From assembly GCA_016714985.1 (NCBI GenBank), contig JADKBS010000018.1:62001-126000 (forward strand): 64,000 nt of DNA. The letters run 5' to 3'. A program made the translations under genes and the position numbers. This stretch comes from Saprospiraceae bacterium. GTDB lineage: Bacteria; Bacteroidota; Bacteroidia; Chitinophagales; Saprospiraceae. The notes beneath the pieces were generated by a model that was given only the letters and a program-made list of their open reading frames with translations, was not told where the DNA came from and ran no database searches. This document shows, one piece after another, positions 35,646 through 44,571 of the stretch. Numbering within the stretch: the stretch's first letter is position 1; each line of letters starts with the position of its first letter.

Positions 35646-36407
35646 ATGGAAACGAAAAACATCCTTGGAATAGACGTAGGCGCATCGGGCATCAAAGGTG
35701 CCATAGTTGACCTTGAAAAAGGGGAACTGGCCACCGAGCGCATCAAATTGTCCACCCCAAAGCCGGCCACGCCAACTGCAGTCGCAGCGGTAATTGCCGA
35801 ACTAGTGGAGAAAACGGGGTACGAAGGCAACCTCATTGGCTGCGGGTTCCCATCCATCGTCAGGAATGGCGTGGCATACAGCGCTGCCAATATTGACGCT
35901 GCCTGGATTGGCACCAATATCGAAACCCTGGTAGCAGGTGCGACAGGCAAGCAGGTCGTTGCCATGAACGATGCCGATGCCGCTGGCTTGGCGGAGATGC
36001 GCTATGGAAAGGGCAAGGGACAGATGGGTACCGTGCTGCTCATTACCATCGGCAGCGGGCTTGGTTCTGCCTTGTTCACCGATGGGCACATGGTGCGCAA
36101 CTCGGAATTCGGGCATTTGTACTTACAGGGCTGGGTGGCAGAACACTATGTCTCCAACACGGCCCGCAAAAAGTACGACATGACCTGGGAAGGCTTTGGC
36201 AAGCGTTTCAACGAATACTTGTTGCATATTGACCGCATCCTTTCGCCCGACCTTGTCATCTTGGGAGGGGGCATCAGCAATGAATACAAGGAATTTGGAA
36301 AGCATATTGACAAAAAACTGAACGTGACCACGGCGGCCATGTTCAACCATGCGGGCATCACTGGCGCAGCGTTGTATGCATACGAGGCGAAGTTCGGCGA
36401 ACTGTAA
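35646..36407 (+). CDS. ppgK: ROK-family polyphosphate glucokinase
   Basis: A 253-residue kinase. The N-terminal phosphate loop is GIDVGASGIKGAIVD, the catalytic-base region NDADAAGLAEMRYGKG, and the adenosine-loop TIGSGLGSALF. EFGHLYLQG replaces the zinc-binding EIGH-CxC of other ROK sugar kinases, as in polyphosphate/ATP glucokinases. It should phosphorylate glucose using polyphosphate or ATP. Length and motif spacing fit PpgK. It is flanked upstream by repeat copy 2. Confidence 0.87.
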   Translation: METKNILGIDVGASGIKGAIVDLEKGELATERIKLSTPKPATPTAVAAVIAELVEKTGYEGNLIGCGFPSIVRNGVAYSAANIDAAWIGTNIETLVAGATGKQVVAMNDADAAGLAEMRYGKGKGQMGTVLLITIGSGLGSALFTDGHMVRNSEFGHLYLQGWVAEHYVSNTARKKYDMTWEGFGKRFNEYLLHIDRILSPDLVILGGGISNEYKEFGKHIDKKLNVTTAAMFNHAGITGAALYAYEAKFGEL

Positions 36408-36488
36408 TCTTCGATGCACGCAACATCGAAAGCCAAATCTTCGTTTGGAATGGTGGTTGTTTTAATCGTTTCACCAAAATTTTTTGAA

Positions 36489-36941
36489 ATGAAATTTCTC
36501 AATACTTCCCTTTTGTTGTGTTGTGTGCTCATGTTGGCTGCCTGTAGCAAAAAGCCTAAGGCAGGCTACAGCAATATCAAGCCGAACGATTTTTTTGAGT
36601 TGAAGCTGGGCAATACGGCTGTTATACCGGAGGAAAAATTCAAGCTCACGTTCAAAGAGGTGCCTGAAGATTCCCGCTGTCCGAAATACGTGAATTGCAT
36701 CCAGGAAGGCCAGGTAAAAATGATTTTCGTGGCCAATATTGACGGCAAAAGCCAGCCTCCATTAGAGCTTGTTAGGAAGAAGTCTGATGCCAAGCCTGCC
36801 ACGGCCACCGTAGGAAGCTATAAAATCCAGGTTTACGATGTCACGCCGGAAAGTGAGAGCGGCAAGAAAATCAACCCTGCTGATTATACGGCCCGGATGA
36901 CGGTGAAGAAGGTTGCTGCCGAAAAAATGGAAGATAAATAA
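36489..36941 (+). CDS. Lipoprotein of unknown function
   Basis: A 150-residue protein. The signal peptide MKFLNTSLLLCCVLMLAACS has the lipobox LAACS. The mature part is a small beta-rich domain with KLTFKEVPEDSRCP and CIQEGQVKMIF (probable disulfide) and DVTPESESGKKINPADYTAR. A similar pattern occurs in small Bacteroidota lipoproteins of unknown role. It is followed by a terminator at 36981. Confidence 0.75.
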   Translation: MKFLNTSLLLCCVLMLAACSKKPKAGYSNIKPNDFFELKLGNTAVIPEEKFKLTFKEVPEDSRCPKYVNCIQEGQVKMIFVANIDGKSQPPLELVRKKSDAKPATATVGSYKIQVYDVTPESESGKKINPADYTARMTVKKVAAEKMEDK

Positions 36942-36980
36942 ACGGCATCAAATAGGTTTTCGGCCACTAAAACTGATTCA

Positions 36981-37024
36981 AAGATTAGCCCGTCCTACAT
37001 GTAAGGATGGGCTAATCTTTTTTT
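36981..37024 (+). terminator. Rho-independent terminator
   Basis: AAGATTAGCCCGTCCT, loop ACATGTA and AGGATGGGCTAATCTT, followed by a T-run to 37024. It lies 40 bases after the lipoprotein stop. Confidence 0.85.
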
Positions 37025-37033
37025 GGGGTAGCT

Positions 37034-37168
37034 ATGACCTCACCCCCGTCCCCTCACCTACGAGGAGAGGGGTGTAGCGACTGCTTCATTTGCAAATGCT
37101 CAGCCTTGGAGATAGGGTTAGGGGTTGCTCCCCTCACCTCGCAGGAGAGGGGCTGGGGGTGAGGTGAA
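37034..37168. repeat. Inverted repeat with CTCACCCCC / GGGGGTGAG arms
   Basis: ACCTCACCCCCGTCCCCTC (from about 37037) faces GAGAGGGGCTGGGGGTGAGG (to about 37166). Inner copies of CCCTCACCT-CG-AGGAGAGGGG occur in both arms. This phrase is reminiscent of short dispersed repeats found in many unrelated bacterial genomes. The remaining spacer to 37323 shows only a weak -7-like TAGCTTTA at 37252. Confidence 0.7.
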
Positions 37169-37323
37169 CACTTCACCGGTTACTTATCAACCTGCCGAGC
37201 ATGCCGTAACTATTTTAGGTAATAAATTGCCATAATAAACTTTGACTTTCATAGCTTTAGCCCTTCGAATCGGTAGGCGAAAAGCCTACTAATCGTTTTT
37301 TTTACATCAAAAACAGCATCCAA

Positions 37324-38355
37324 ATGAAAAAGCCAGCATTCAAAATCCTTTCCATAGACGGGGGTGGCATCCGGGGCATCATACCGGGCATGGTAGTGGC
37401 AGAAATCGAGAAGCGCATGGGCAAACCGGCCTGCAAGATTTTCGACCTAATGGCCGGCACCAGTACGGGCGGTATCATAGCCTGCGGACTGGTCATCCCC
37501 GACCCCGACGATGATGTTGAGCCTAGGTATTCTGCTATGCAATTGGTAGAGCTATACCAAAAAGAAGGCAAGCGCATATTCGAAGGCGGCAGCAGCAAGT
37601 TTTTCAGCATGTTGAGTGCCTTGGTGGAATGCACCTATGCCCATGAGGGCATCGAAGGGGTGCTGGCCGAGTATTTTGGCGATGCCGAACTAAAGGATGC
37701 CCTTAAAAACATCCTAATCACTTCCTATGACATCGAGCTGCGCAAACCGATGTACTTTAAGTCGAGGCTGGCCAAGGACAAGAACCTGGCTGACGAAGAA
37801 AATTTTAAAATGACCCAGGTGACTCGGGCAACATCCGCAGCGCCCACCTACTTCCAACCTACCCGAATCCTGTCTCCTAAGCAAATGCACTATTCCTTGG
37901 TGGACGGCGGCGTGTTTGCCAACAACCCCTCCGTGCTTGCTTATGCCGAGGCAAAGGAACTCTACAAACTAAGGTCGGGCAGGGAAATCAACGCCATGCC
38001 CACGCCTGAGGAGGGCGTCCCCTATTTCATGCTGTCGTTGGGCACGGGTCGCACATTCAATCCTTATAAATACGAGGATGCGAAAGGCTGGGGTGCCCCA
38101 AAATGGATTCGCCCCATGATTGACATCCTCATGCAGGGCGTCTCTGAAACGGTGGACTACCAGATGCGCTACCTGCTGCCCGATGCCCCGGACGGCACGC
38201 CGCATTACCGCCGCATCAACCCCCTCCTGCCACACGAACTCAGCGAAATGGACAATGCCGATGCCGACAATATCAAAGGATTGATGGAAAAGGCACAGGA
38301 AGCCATCGCCGAGAACGACGAGGAACTTGACAGGATTTGCGAACTTTTATCGTAA
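37324..38355 (+). CDS. Patatin-like phospholipase
   Basis: A 343-residue protein. The oxyanion motif DGGGIRG (about residues 12-18), the nucleophile elbow GTSTG (Ser 47) and the catalytic Asp in VDGGVF (about 194) are all present. The region SAAPTYFQPTRI is typical of CapV-like/bacterial patatins. It should hydrolyse membrane phospholipids. No signal peptide is seen, so it acts from the cytosol, like patatin effectors of abortive-infection systems. The stop codon TAA lies inside the terminal repeat of a double-hairpin element. The next gene encodes a caspase-hydrolase, and the two may be functionally linked. Confidence 0.92.
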   Translation: MKKPAFKILSIDGGGIRGIIPGMVVAEIEKRMGKPACKIFDLMAGTSTGGIIACGLVIPDPDDDVEPRYSAMQLVELYQKEGKRIFEGGSSKFFSMLSALVECTYAHEGIEGVLAEYFGDAELKDALKNILITSYDIELRKPMYFKSRLAKDKNLADEENFKMTQVTRATSAAPTYFQPTRILSPKQMHYSLVDGGVFANNPSVLAYAEAKELYKLRSGREINAMPTPEEGVPYFMLSLGTGRTFNPYKYEDAKGWGAPKWIRPMIDILMQGVSETVDYQMRYLLPDAPDGTPHYRRINPLLPHELSEMDNADADNIKGLMEKAQEAIAENDEELDRICELLS

Positions 38356-38468
38356 CTACTTAGGAGGGTGTGGGAGGAGATAGAAAAAATGAAATTTTTT
38401 CTATCTCCTCCCACACTTTGGGGTGTTTTTTGGGGAAAATTGAAAAATCCCCCCTGCTAAGTAGTTAC
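38352..38468. repeat. Double-hairpin repeat element, copy 3 (inverted)
   Basis: The terminal repeats GTAACTACTTAG (38352-38363) and CTAAGTAGTTAC (38457-38468) are perfect reverse complements. Hairpin 2 (about 38369-38415) comes first, then a truncated hairpin 1 GGGGTGTTTTTTGGGG lacking most of its right arm. The order is opposite to copies 1 and 2. It fills the whole gap between patatin and caspase genes. Confidence 0.85.
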
Positions 38469-38490
38469 CTTTTATTCTAAAATATTTCAA

Positions 38491-41400
38491 ATGAAACCCA
38501 CCCTTCATGCCCTGCTCATTGCCATTTCAAAGTATCCACACAAAGATGATTGCCTCAGTGGACCGGCTTATGATATAACCCAGATTCAAGAGCACCTCAC
38601 CGCTTTTTGTGAAAAAAACGACTTTGAACCTCCAGTATTCCATCCTTTGGAAAATGAGGCGGCAACCCGTCAAGGTATCATTGACGCATACCAGCACTTC
38701 TTGAAAGCCAAGAAAGGCGATACCTGCCTCGTCTATTACAGCGGGCACGGCTACCGCTTGAAGGCGCACCCTGCTTTCTCATTGGACTCCAACGGGATGC
38801 ACGAGGCACTCTATAGTTATGATGCTGGAGACAAGGACAAATGGGGGCTGCTGGACAAGGAACTGGCATACCTCGGCTGGAAGTACGTGGAACAACAGAA
38901 CAAGAACCTCCATTTCGTGGAAATATTCGACTGTTGCCATGCGGGTGGAATCACTCGTGCGCCGTCGGACAACAAAGTGAAGGCGAGGTCGAGGCAATCT
39001 GCAATGGGCATAAGGCTCAACCTAGAGGACTACCTTGGCTACAAGGAGTATTCGGGGTACGAAGCCTATGCAGCCAATGGCAAGGGCTTTGTGCAGGCGC
39101 CCGTTGCGAAGCGGATACAGATGGCTGCCGCAAAATCGGTAGAAACAGCAAAGGAAAGGGACCTCACGGATGCAAAAGGCAACGTGGCTGGCTATTTCAC
39201 CACGGGCCTTTGCAGGGCATTGAAGACTGCCGACTACCAGCTTTCCTATTCCGAACTGTTGGACAAGACCTGGTTCAAGGTAAAGGAATACGCCCTCGTC
39301 ACCAAAAGCACCAGCGGCGACCAGTCGCCCCTTATGGATACGGAGCAGCAAGACCCTTACGGTGGCTTTCTCACGGGCAAGCCGATGGCCGTCAATCGCA
39401 GCTATGCCATCGGTTACAACAGAATGACCAAACAATGGGAAATGCGGGCAGGAGAGGCGATGGGCATACCTGCTGTCGGCAAGACAACCATCAAAATTGA
39501 TGGAGATGATGCGACCTACCAACTCGGAACAGTCTATTCCGATGTGTCATCACTTACCTTGCCAAACACCTACAAGCAGGGAAAGGTCTATGCTGCCACC
39601 ATCCATGAAATGGAATGGGAAGGCAAGTTGAAACTGGCCCATGCCCCTAACACGCCCATCAAAGCGAGGGAGGCCTTTGACAAGGCGTACAAGGTGGCTT
39701 TCATGGATTCCAAGCCGATGTACGTCGAATGGACGGACGACGCAGAAGCGGCCAATTTCCATTTGGTTTACGAAGATGGGGCCTATTACATGGTGGAAAA
39801 AGGGTCGAAAAAGCCGCTGTTCAAGCGGTGCAACTTGGAGCAGCTTCCGGCCTTTTTCGGCAATGCCGAAAAGGCAGCCAAATGGTTCTTTTTGTCGAAA
39901 CTGAACAACCCCGACCCAGAAAAGCAAATCACCGAAGACGACGTGGAAATCAGCATGTCGCTCCATTGGGACGACGTATTCCAACGACAACCCAAACCAG
40001 TGAACTGGCGAGAAACGGTCACCTGCGAGTATTCCCTTGATAAAGGCAAATATTATTACCCCGGCATTAGCCTCTCTGTGAAAAACAAAAGCAAGGAACC
40101 GCTTTGGGTGAGCATCGTCTGGCTGAACGCCGATTATTCGATTGATACACATTATATCCCATCTGGCAAGGTAGAAATAGCTTTCGATGAGGTCGCCCAC
40201 ATGGTCATTCAGGACAAAGATGATTGGAAAAAGGTAGTATGGGCTTCTATTCCCAAGGTGTTCCATCAATACAACGTATCGGAAGTGAGCGAATACCTGA
40301 AAGTATTTGTGAGTACTAAGGATTTGGGCCAACAAATCAATAGTTATAAGCAAGCCCTTCTTCCGCTTGACGTCGCTTATTTCAAGGGCAATACAAGGGG
40401 AGGTGGTTCCGGCTCCATGGAAGAATTAGCGGTGGAGAACAAGGAAAAATGGTCGGCCTTCACCATCCCGCTCCGCATCGTGAAACCTTTGCCAGGCAGC
40501 AAAATCGGAGAAAACGGGCAGGGCGCTCAAGTCTATGGGCAAGCCATAACGGTACCCTCCGGCTTCTCTGGCGATGTCGTGGCGGCCACCCAGGGAGGGG
40601 GCACGAGGGCAGCCGGCATACCTGTGCCAACAGCCTTGGCCGACAGCGACATCGTACAACCCTACAATATTGCTGGCGGCATCGCCAACGGGGCAACGAA
40701 CAGCGTACTGAAGTTCACGGGCGTGACGGGCAAGGAACTCGTGACGCCCGAATCGCCCATCCGGGTGGGGCTGCAAGCGATAGCGAACAACGAAATGGTC
40801 TTCTCCGTTGGCTACGATGCCGAAACGGGCATGTATTATCCGGTCGGCTATGAAACGGGAAAGCAGTTGGTCATCGAGGAACTGCCCGACGAGATGTCGG
40901 AGGGGCAGCGCAGCCTTGGCGGCTCCATCGTGCTTTACCTGAAAAAAGTGGTGCTGGAGACCTTTAAGATTAAGCCAGACAGTGTCTATAAGCTAAGCCT
41001 CGCCAAATTGCCCGACGACCTCGAAGAAGACGCCAAATTCGACCCCGATCTGCCGACCGTCCGAAATGCGGTGACAGGCGCCAAGCGCATCTTGCTCTGC
41101 ACCCACGGCATCATTGGCGACACGAAGGACATGGTGAAGTTCGTCAAGCGCATAGAGCTTGACCAACCTTACGATTTGGTCTTGGCCTTCGACTATGAAA
41201 ACCTTGACACGGAAATCGAGGAGATTGCTGCGCAACTGAAGCAAAAATTGGCGGATGTGGGCCTCAAAGAAGGCCACGGCAAGGTGCTGCACGTCGTGGC
41301 CCACTCGATGGGCGGGCTGGTGAGCCGCTGGTTTGTCGAGCAGTTGGAAGGGAGCAAGGTGGTAAGCCACCTCATCTTGGTCGGCACGCCGAACAACGGC

Positions 41401-41862
41401 TCGCAATGGGCCACCGTAGCACAGTTCGTCAGCGTGGGCCTCAGCTATGCGATGAACTTCCTGGAACTGGCCAAGCCCGTGCAGATGCTGCTCAGCTTCC
41501 TTGGCAAGTACGGCGACCGGGCACTGACCTCCCTGCGCCAGATGCACCCCGACTCGGAGTTCATGCAAAAGCTGAACGGCAATGTGGTGCCAGTGCCTAT
41601 ACCTTACTCCATCATTGCGGGCGACGTGCTATCCGTCCGCTCGGACGCAGAGAAGTCATTTTTCGAGAAGCTCTTCCTGCGGGTGAAGCAGACCGTGGCG
41701 AAGCCGCTGTTCGGGGAGGCGAACGATATTGCCTGCACGGTGAAGAGCATCAATGGCGTAATGGCAGCCAAGCTCTCTGACCCGATTGCCTGTGACCATT
41801 TGAGCTATTTTGTGGATGAGAAGGGGTTGAAGGCATTGGAAGGTGTTTTAAAAGGAATATGA
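38491..41862 (+). CDS. Caspase (peptidase C14)-alpha/beta-hydrolase fusion protein
   Basis: A 1,123-residue protein. Residues about 1-290 form a caspase domain with VYYSGHG (His 86) and FDCCHAG (Cys 149). Residues about 378-660 form a beta-rich region (CNLEQLPAFF, VEISMSLHWDD, YYYPGISLSVKNKSKEPLWV) that is nearly duplicated in the large protein at 45847. A second beta-rich domain covers about 680-850. From about 865, a lipase-like alpha/beta-hydrolase shows LLCTHGIIGD and VAHSMGGLVSRW (nucleophile Ser 939). It thus combines a protease and a probable lipase or esterase. No signal peptide is seen. It is the first gene of a five-gene run with 3-base spacing to the next. Confidence 0.92.
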   Translation: MKPTLHALLIAISKYPHKDDCLSGPAYDITQIQEHLTAFCEKNDFEPPVFHPLENEAATRQGIIDAYQHFLKAKKGDTCLVYYSGHGYRLKAHPAFSLDSNGMHEALYSYDAGDKDKWGLLDKELAYLGWKYVEQQNKNLHFVEIFDCCHAGGITRAPSDNKVKARSRQSAMGIRLNLEDYLGYKEYSGYEAYAANGKGFVQAPVAKRIQMAAAKSVETAKERDLTDAKGNVAGYFTTGLCRALKTADYQLSYSELLDKTWFKVKEYALVTKSTSGDQSPLMDTEQQDPYGGFLTGKPMAVNRSYAIGYNRMTKQWEMRAGEAMGIPAVGKTTIKIDGDDATYQLGTVYSDVSSLTLPNTYKQGKVYAATIHEMEWEGKLKLAHAPNTPIKAREAFDKAYKVAFMDSKPMYVEWTDDAEAANFHLVYEDGAYYMVEKGSKKPLFKRCNLEQLPAFFGNAEKAAKWFFLSKLNNPDPEKQITEDDVEISMSLHWDDVFQRQPKPVNWRETVTCEYSLDKGKYYYPGISLSVKNKSKEPLWVSIVWLNADYSIDTHYIPSGKVEIAFDEVAHMVIQDKDDWKKVVWASIPKVFHQYNVSEVSEYLKVFVSTKDLGQQINSYKQALLPLDVAYFKGNTRGGGSGSMEELAVENKEKWSAFTIPLRIVKPLPGSKIGENGQGAQVYGQAITVPSGFSGDVVAATQGGGTRAAGIPVPTALADSDIVQPYNIAGGIANGATNSVLKFTGVTGKELVTPESPIRVGLQAIANNEMVFSVGYDAETGMYYPVGYETGKQLVIEELPDEMSEGQRSLGGSIVLYLKKVVLETFKIKPDSVYKLSLAKLPDDLEEDAKFDPDLPTVRNAVTGAKRILLCTHGIIGDTKDMVKFVKRIELDQPYDLVLAFDYENLDTEIEEIAAQLKQKLADVGLKEGHGKVLHVVAHSMGGLVSRWFVEQLEGSKVVSHLILVGTPNNGSQWATVAQFVSVGLSYAMNFLELAKPVQMLLSFLGKYGDRALTSLRQMHPDSEFMQKLNGNVVPVPIPYSIIAGDVLSVRSDAEKSFFEKLFLRVKQTVAKPLFGEANDIACTVKSINGVMAAKLSDPIACDHLSYFVDEKGLKALEGVLKGI

Positions 41863-41865
41863 TTT

Positions 41866-43544
41866 ATGGCTGATGATGTGCTCAGAGGTGGTGGTGGTGT
41901 TTCGAGTGAGCCTACCGATGAATCGGGTGGAGGGGTGGTGGGGAAGAATTATCTCTTGTTGATTGGCATCAACAAGTACGAGGATGCAGTGGCATTCCCC
42001 CAATTGCATAACTGCATCAGTGATGTGGAAAAATAGGCTCAATACTCAGTTCAGATTATTTAAATTTTGACATAGAGCGCACCTTCATACTATGCGACAC
42101 AGCCACTGGAAATAATAAAAAACCTAATACGCAAAATATCCTTGATCAACTTTTTGAACTAAGTGAAGTTGTTGGCGAAAATGATTCATTGCTTATTATG
42201 TTCAGTGGACATGGCATAAAACGGAACGAAACAGGATATTGGATACCTATGGATGGCAAGACAGACAAACCACCAACGTGGATATCTGCTAATAATATTT
42301 TGGAGAGCTTCTTGGAGTATAAAAACATTAAACACTTGTTATTGGTAATTGATTGTTGTTTTTCGTCTTCGATATTAGGGAATTCTTTTGAAAAACAGCA
42401 CCTGCCAGGAACGAGGTTTGCGCTTACATCTGGCAGAGATAAACCAGTTTTGGACATCCATGTAGGTGAGCACAGCCCTTTTGCAAGAGCGTTTATTGAG
42501 ATTTTGGAAAATAATACGTCTAAAATTGGAGTAGGAGGCTTGGTTAAGTTAATAACGAATAAACTCGGTTCTTACCAATTGCCGATACCACAAACTCCAT
42601 TGTTAACCCCTATTCAAGCGGATAATGACAATCCGGAAGAATTCGAGTTCGTGAATAAACTATTCAGTGAAGCCATACCTGATTCCAAAGCGATGAGAGA
42701 GGCGTTTTATGAAATGGAAATCAACCTACTTAAAGGGTATTTGGACGGAGAACCATTTTTAGTTCCAGCAGAATCTGAATTCAATAAAAAAAGACCCACT
42801 AATACTCCTAATATTAGCTTAGTTGCCTTGCAGGGTCATCCCCAAGGAGGCCACGCATTGGTGGCGCAGAAATTAGTCAGGTATTTAAATGTCAATAATC
42901 TTGAGAAATCTATGTTTAGGCATATTTCTTTAGGCATTAAAACCGGGCTTAACCGATTGGATGTATGGAGTGGGATTGCTACTGATTTCAAAATTCCCCT
43001 CAAAGATGGAATAGGCATCGAAACGGACAAAACTGTATTGTCAGGGATAATCACAGCGTGGCTTAAAGAACAAGATGTAGCGTTGCTTATCGAGTTAACT
43101 GGAGATTATTCGGATAATTTATTACCGCTTAATCAGAGTATTGAACAATTCTTGAATGACCTAGAAGATTTATTGCCACCCCTATTAAAGCACAAAATAT
43201 TCGTGTTCTTAATGGATAAAAGAAATGTCGAAACAAAAAAAGAATTGAAGCTCAGCACAAGGCAAGATGGGAGGGGATTTGTTATGGTGTTGCCAGAAAT
43301 TGTATCGTTTACATCTGACGACCTTGTTAAGTGGAGCGAGAGGTTTGAGGACAACCCCTTGGTACACACACCAATTTTCAAGGCAATACCATTCAGCAGT
43401 TTTGATAAAGAGAGTTGTTTTGTGGAAAATGCAGTCATCAAGATTTGCAATCTCTGCAAAATACCCAACTCGCGCAATCATCCTGTAACGAAGATTTTTT
43501 TGAACAAAACTTTTTCACAAATCAATACAGCTAATGAAACTTAA
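41866..43544 (+). CDS. Caspase-iSTAND protein, one frameshift near the 5' end
   Basis: ATG 41866 opens a Gly/Ser-rich leader, then NYLLLIGINKYEDAVAFPQL, the first strand of a caspase domain. At 42031-42035 an A5 run is followed by TAG. One more A gives the continuous CISDVEKIGSILSSDYLNF and on to SLLIMFSGHG (catalytic His) and LVIDCCFSSS (catalytic Cys). The protein would be about 560 residues. From about residue 325, VALQGHPQGGHALVAQKLVR matches the inactive-STAND (iSTAND) type used as a signal-coupling module in conflict systems, followed by a RecA-like remainder. Its 3' end overlaps the MoxR gene by 11 bases. An open frame from 42189 exists on its own but lacks the caspase start. Confidence 0.82.
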
Positions 43545-44571
43545 AGAATATACAGGCGAAGCCCTTAAATCACAAAAGGCTGAATTTCCGGCCATGAAAG
43601 TCAGTTTTGACTCCGAGAGCGGTATGTTCAAGCCTAAAGCCATGCTTACAGATAAAACGGAAGCCATCATGCCCTATATTCCCAACGACGATATCATCGA
43701 GGTGGTGAAAATGGCAAGGCTGCTCCAGCGTCCAATCCTGCTAAGGGGCGAGCCGGGCTGCGGCAAAACGCAGCTGGCTAAGGCTGTTGCCTACGAGCTT
43801 TACAAGGAAATCTATTCTGAACAAAAAGAGCAGGGCAACTACCGAAAGCACTATTTCGAGTGGCATATCAAATCGCACTCGAAGGCGCAGGACGGGCTTT
43901 ATACCTTTGACCATATCGCCCGCTTAAGGGAGGCCAACCGGAAGGACGCTCCACCAGAAACAAAAAAATTATTGAAATCATACCGGGAACTTGGCCCCTT
44001 GGGCAAGGCCTTTGCTGTGTCCACAGAGGAACTACCTGCCATCCTGTTGATTGACGAGATAGACAAGGCCGATATTGACTTCCCGAACGACCTGCTTTTG
44101 GAATTGGACGAAAAACGGTTCTATATTCGTGAAACGGAGGAAGAAATCAGTAGCTCAGGGCATTCGCCGATTATTTTCATTACCAGCAACCAAGAGAAAG
44201 AACTGCCTTCTGCTTTCCTGCGCAGGTGCCTGTTCCTCTACATCGAATTCCCGAAAGGAAAGGTGCTCGACAGTATCATCAATGCAAGGTTCCAAGAATG
44301 GGTGGGCAATGACCTGTTTGCTGCCTTCATAGAAAAAGTCAAGAAGAAATTTGACCTGATACGCAAGGAAATCGCAAATGACGTGACTACTTCCAAGCAA
44401 GTCTCCACGGGCGAGTTGCTGGACTGGATGAACTACCTGATACTTGCCTACGGCATGGAGGTGGACGTGAAGGAAACGCAGACGAAAACAGGCGCCTTCC
44501 CCGGCTACCAAGCATTGTTGAAGAATATGAGCGACCTTTCAAGAGAATCAATCATTAAGAAAATACAATGA
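43534..44571 (+). CDS. MoxR-type AAA+ ATPase
   Basis: A 345-residue protein. Walker A is LRGEPGCGKTQLAKAVAYEL (about residues 70-85), Walker B LLIDEIDKADIDFPNDLLLEL, sensor 1 FITSNQEKELPSAFLRRC with the arginine finger. A helical lid follows. MoxR ATPases work with vWA-domain proteins to remodel a target. Here the partner directly follows with a 4-base overlap. A short N-terminal extension (MKLKEYTGEALKSQKAEFPA) precedes the ATPase. It is the core NTPase of the predicted ternary system. Confidence 0.94.
   Translation: MKLKEYTGEALKSQKAEFPAMKVSFDSESGMFKPKAMLTDKTEAIMPYIPNDDIIEVVKMARLLQRPILLRGEPGCGKTQLAKAVAYELYKEIYSEQKEQGNYRKHYFEWHIKSHSKAQDGLYTFDHIARLREANRKDAPPETKKLLKSYRELGPLGKAFAVSTEELPAILLIDEIDKADIDFPNDLLLELDEKRFYIRETEEEISSSGHSPIIFITSNQEKELPSAFLRRCLFLYIEFPKGKVLDSIINARFQEWVGNDLFAAFIEKVKKKFDLIRKEIANDVTTSKQVSTGELLDWMNYLILAYGMEVDVKETQTKTGAFPGYQALLKNMSDLSRESIIKKIQ

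Noticed and set aside
35633..38351. Composite transposon carrying patatin
   Set aside because: The flanking repeats are inverted and alike, but no transposase or target duplication is seen. Kept only as a low-interest hypothesis.
4885..38468. CRISPR-like or tandem array
   Set aside because: The repeated elements are few, far apart, palindromic and without regular spacers. No cas gene is present.
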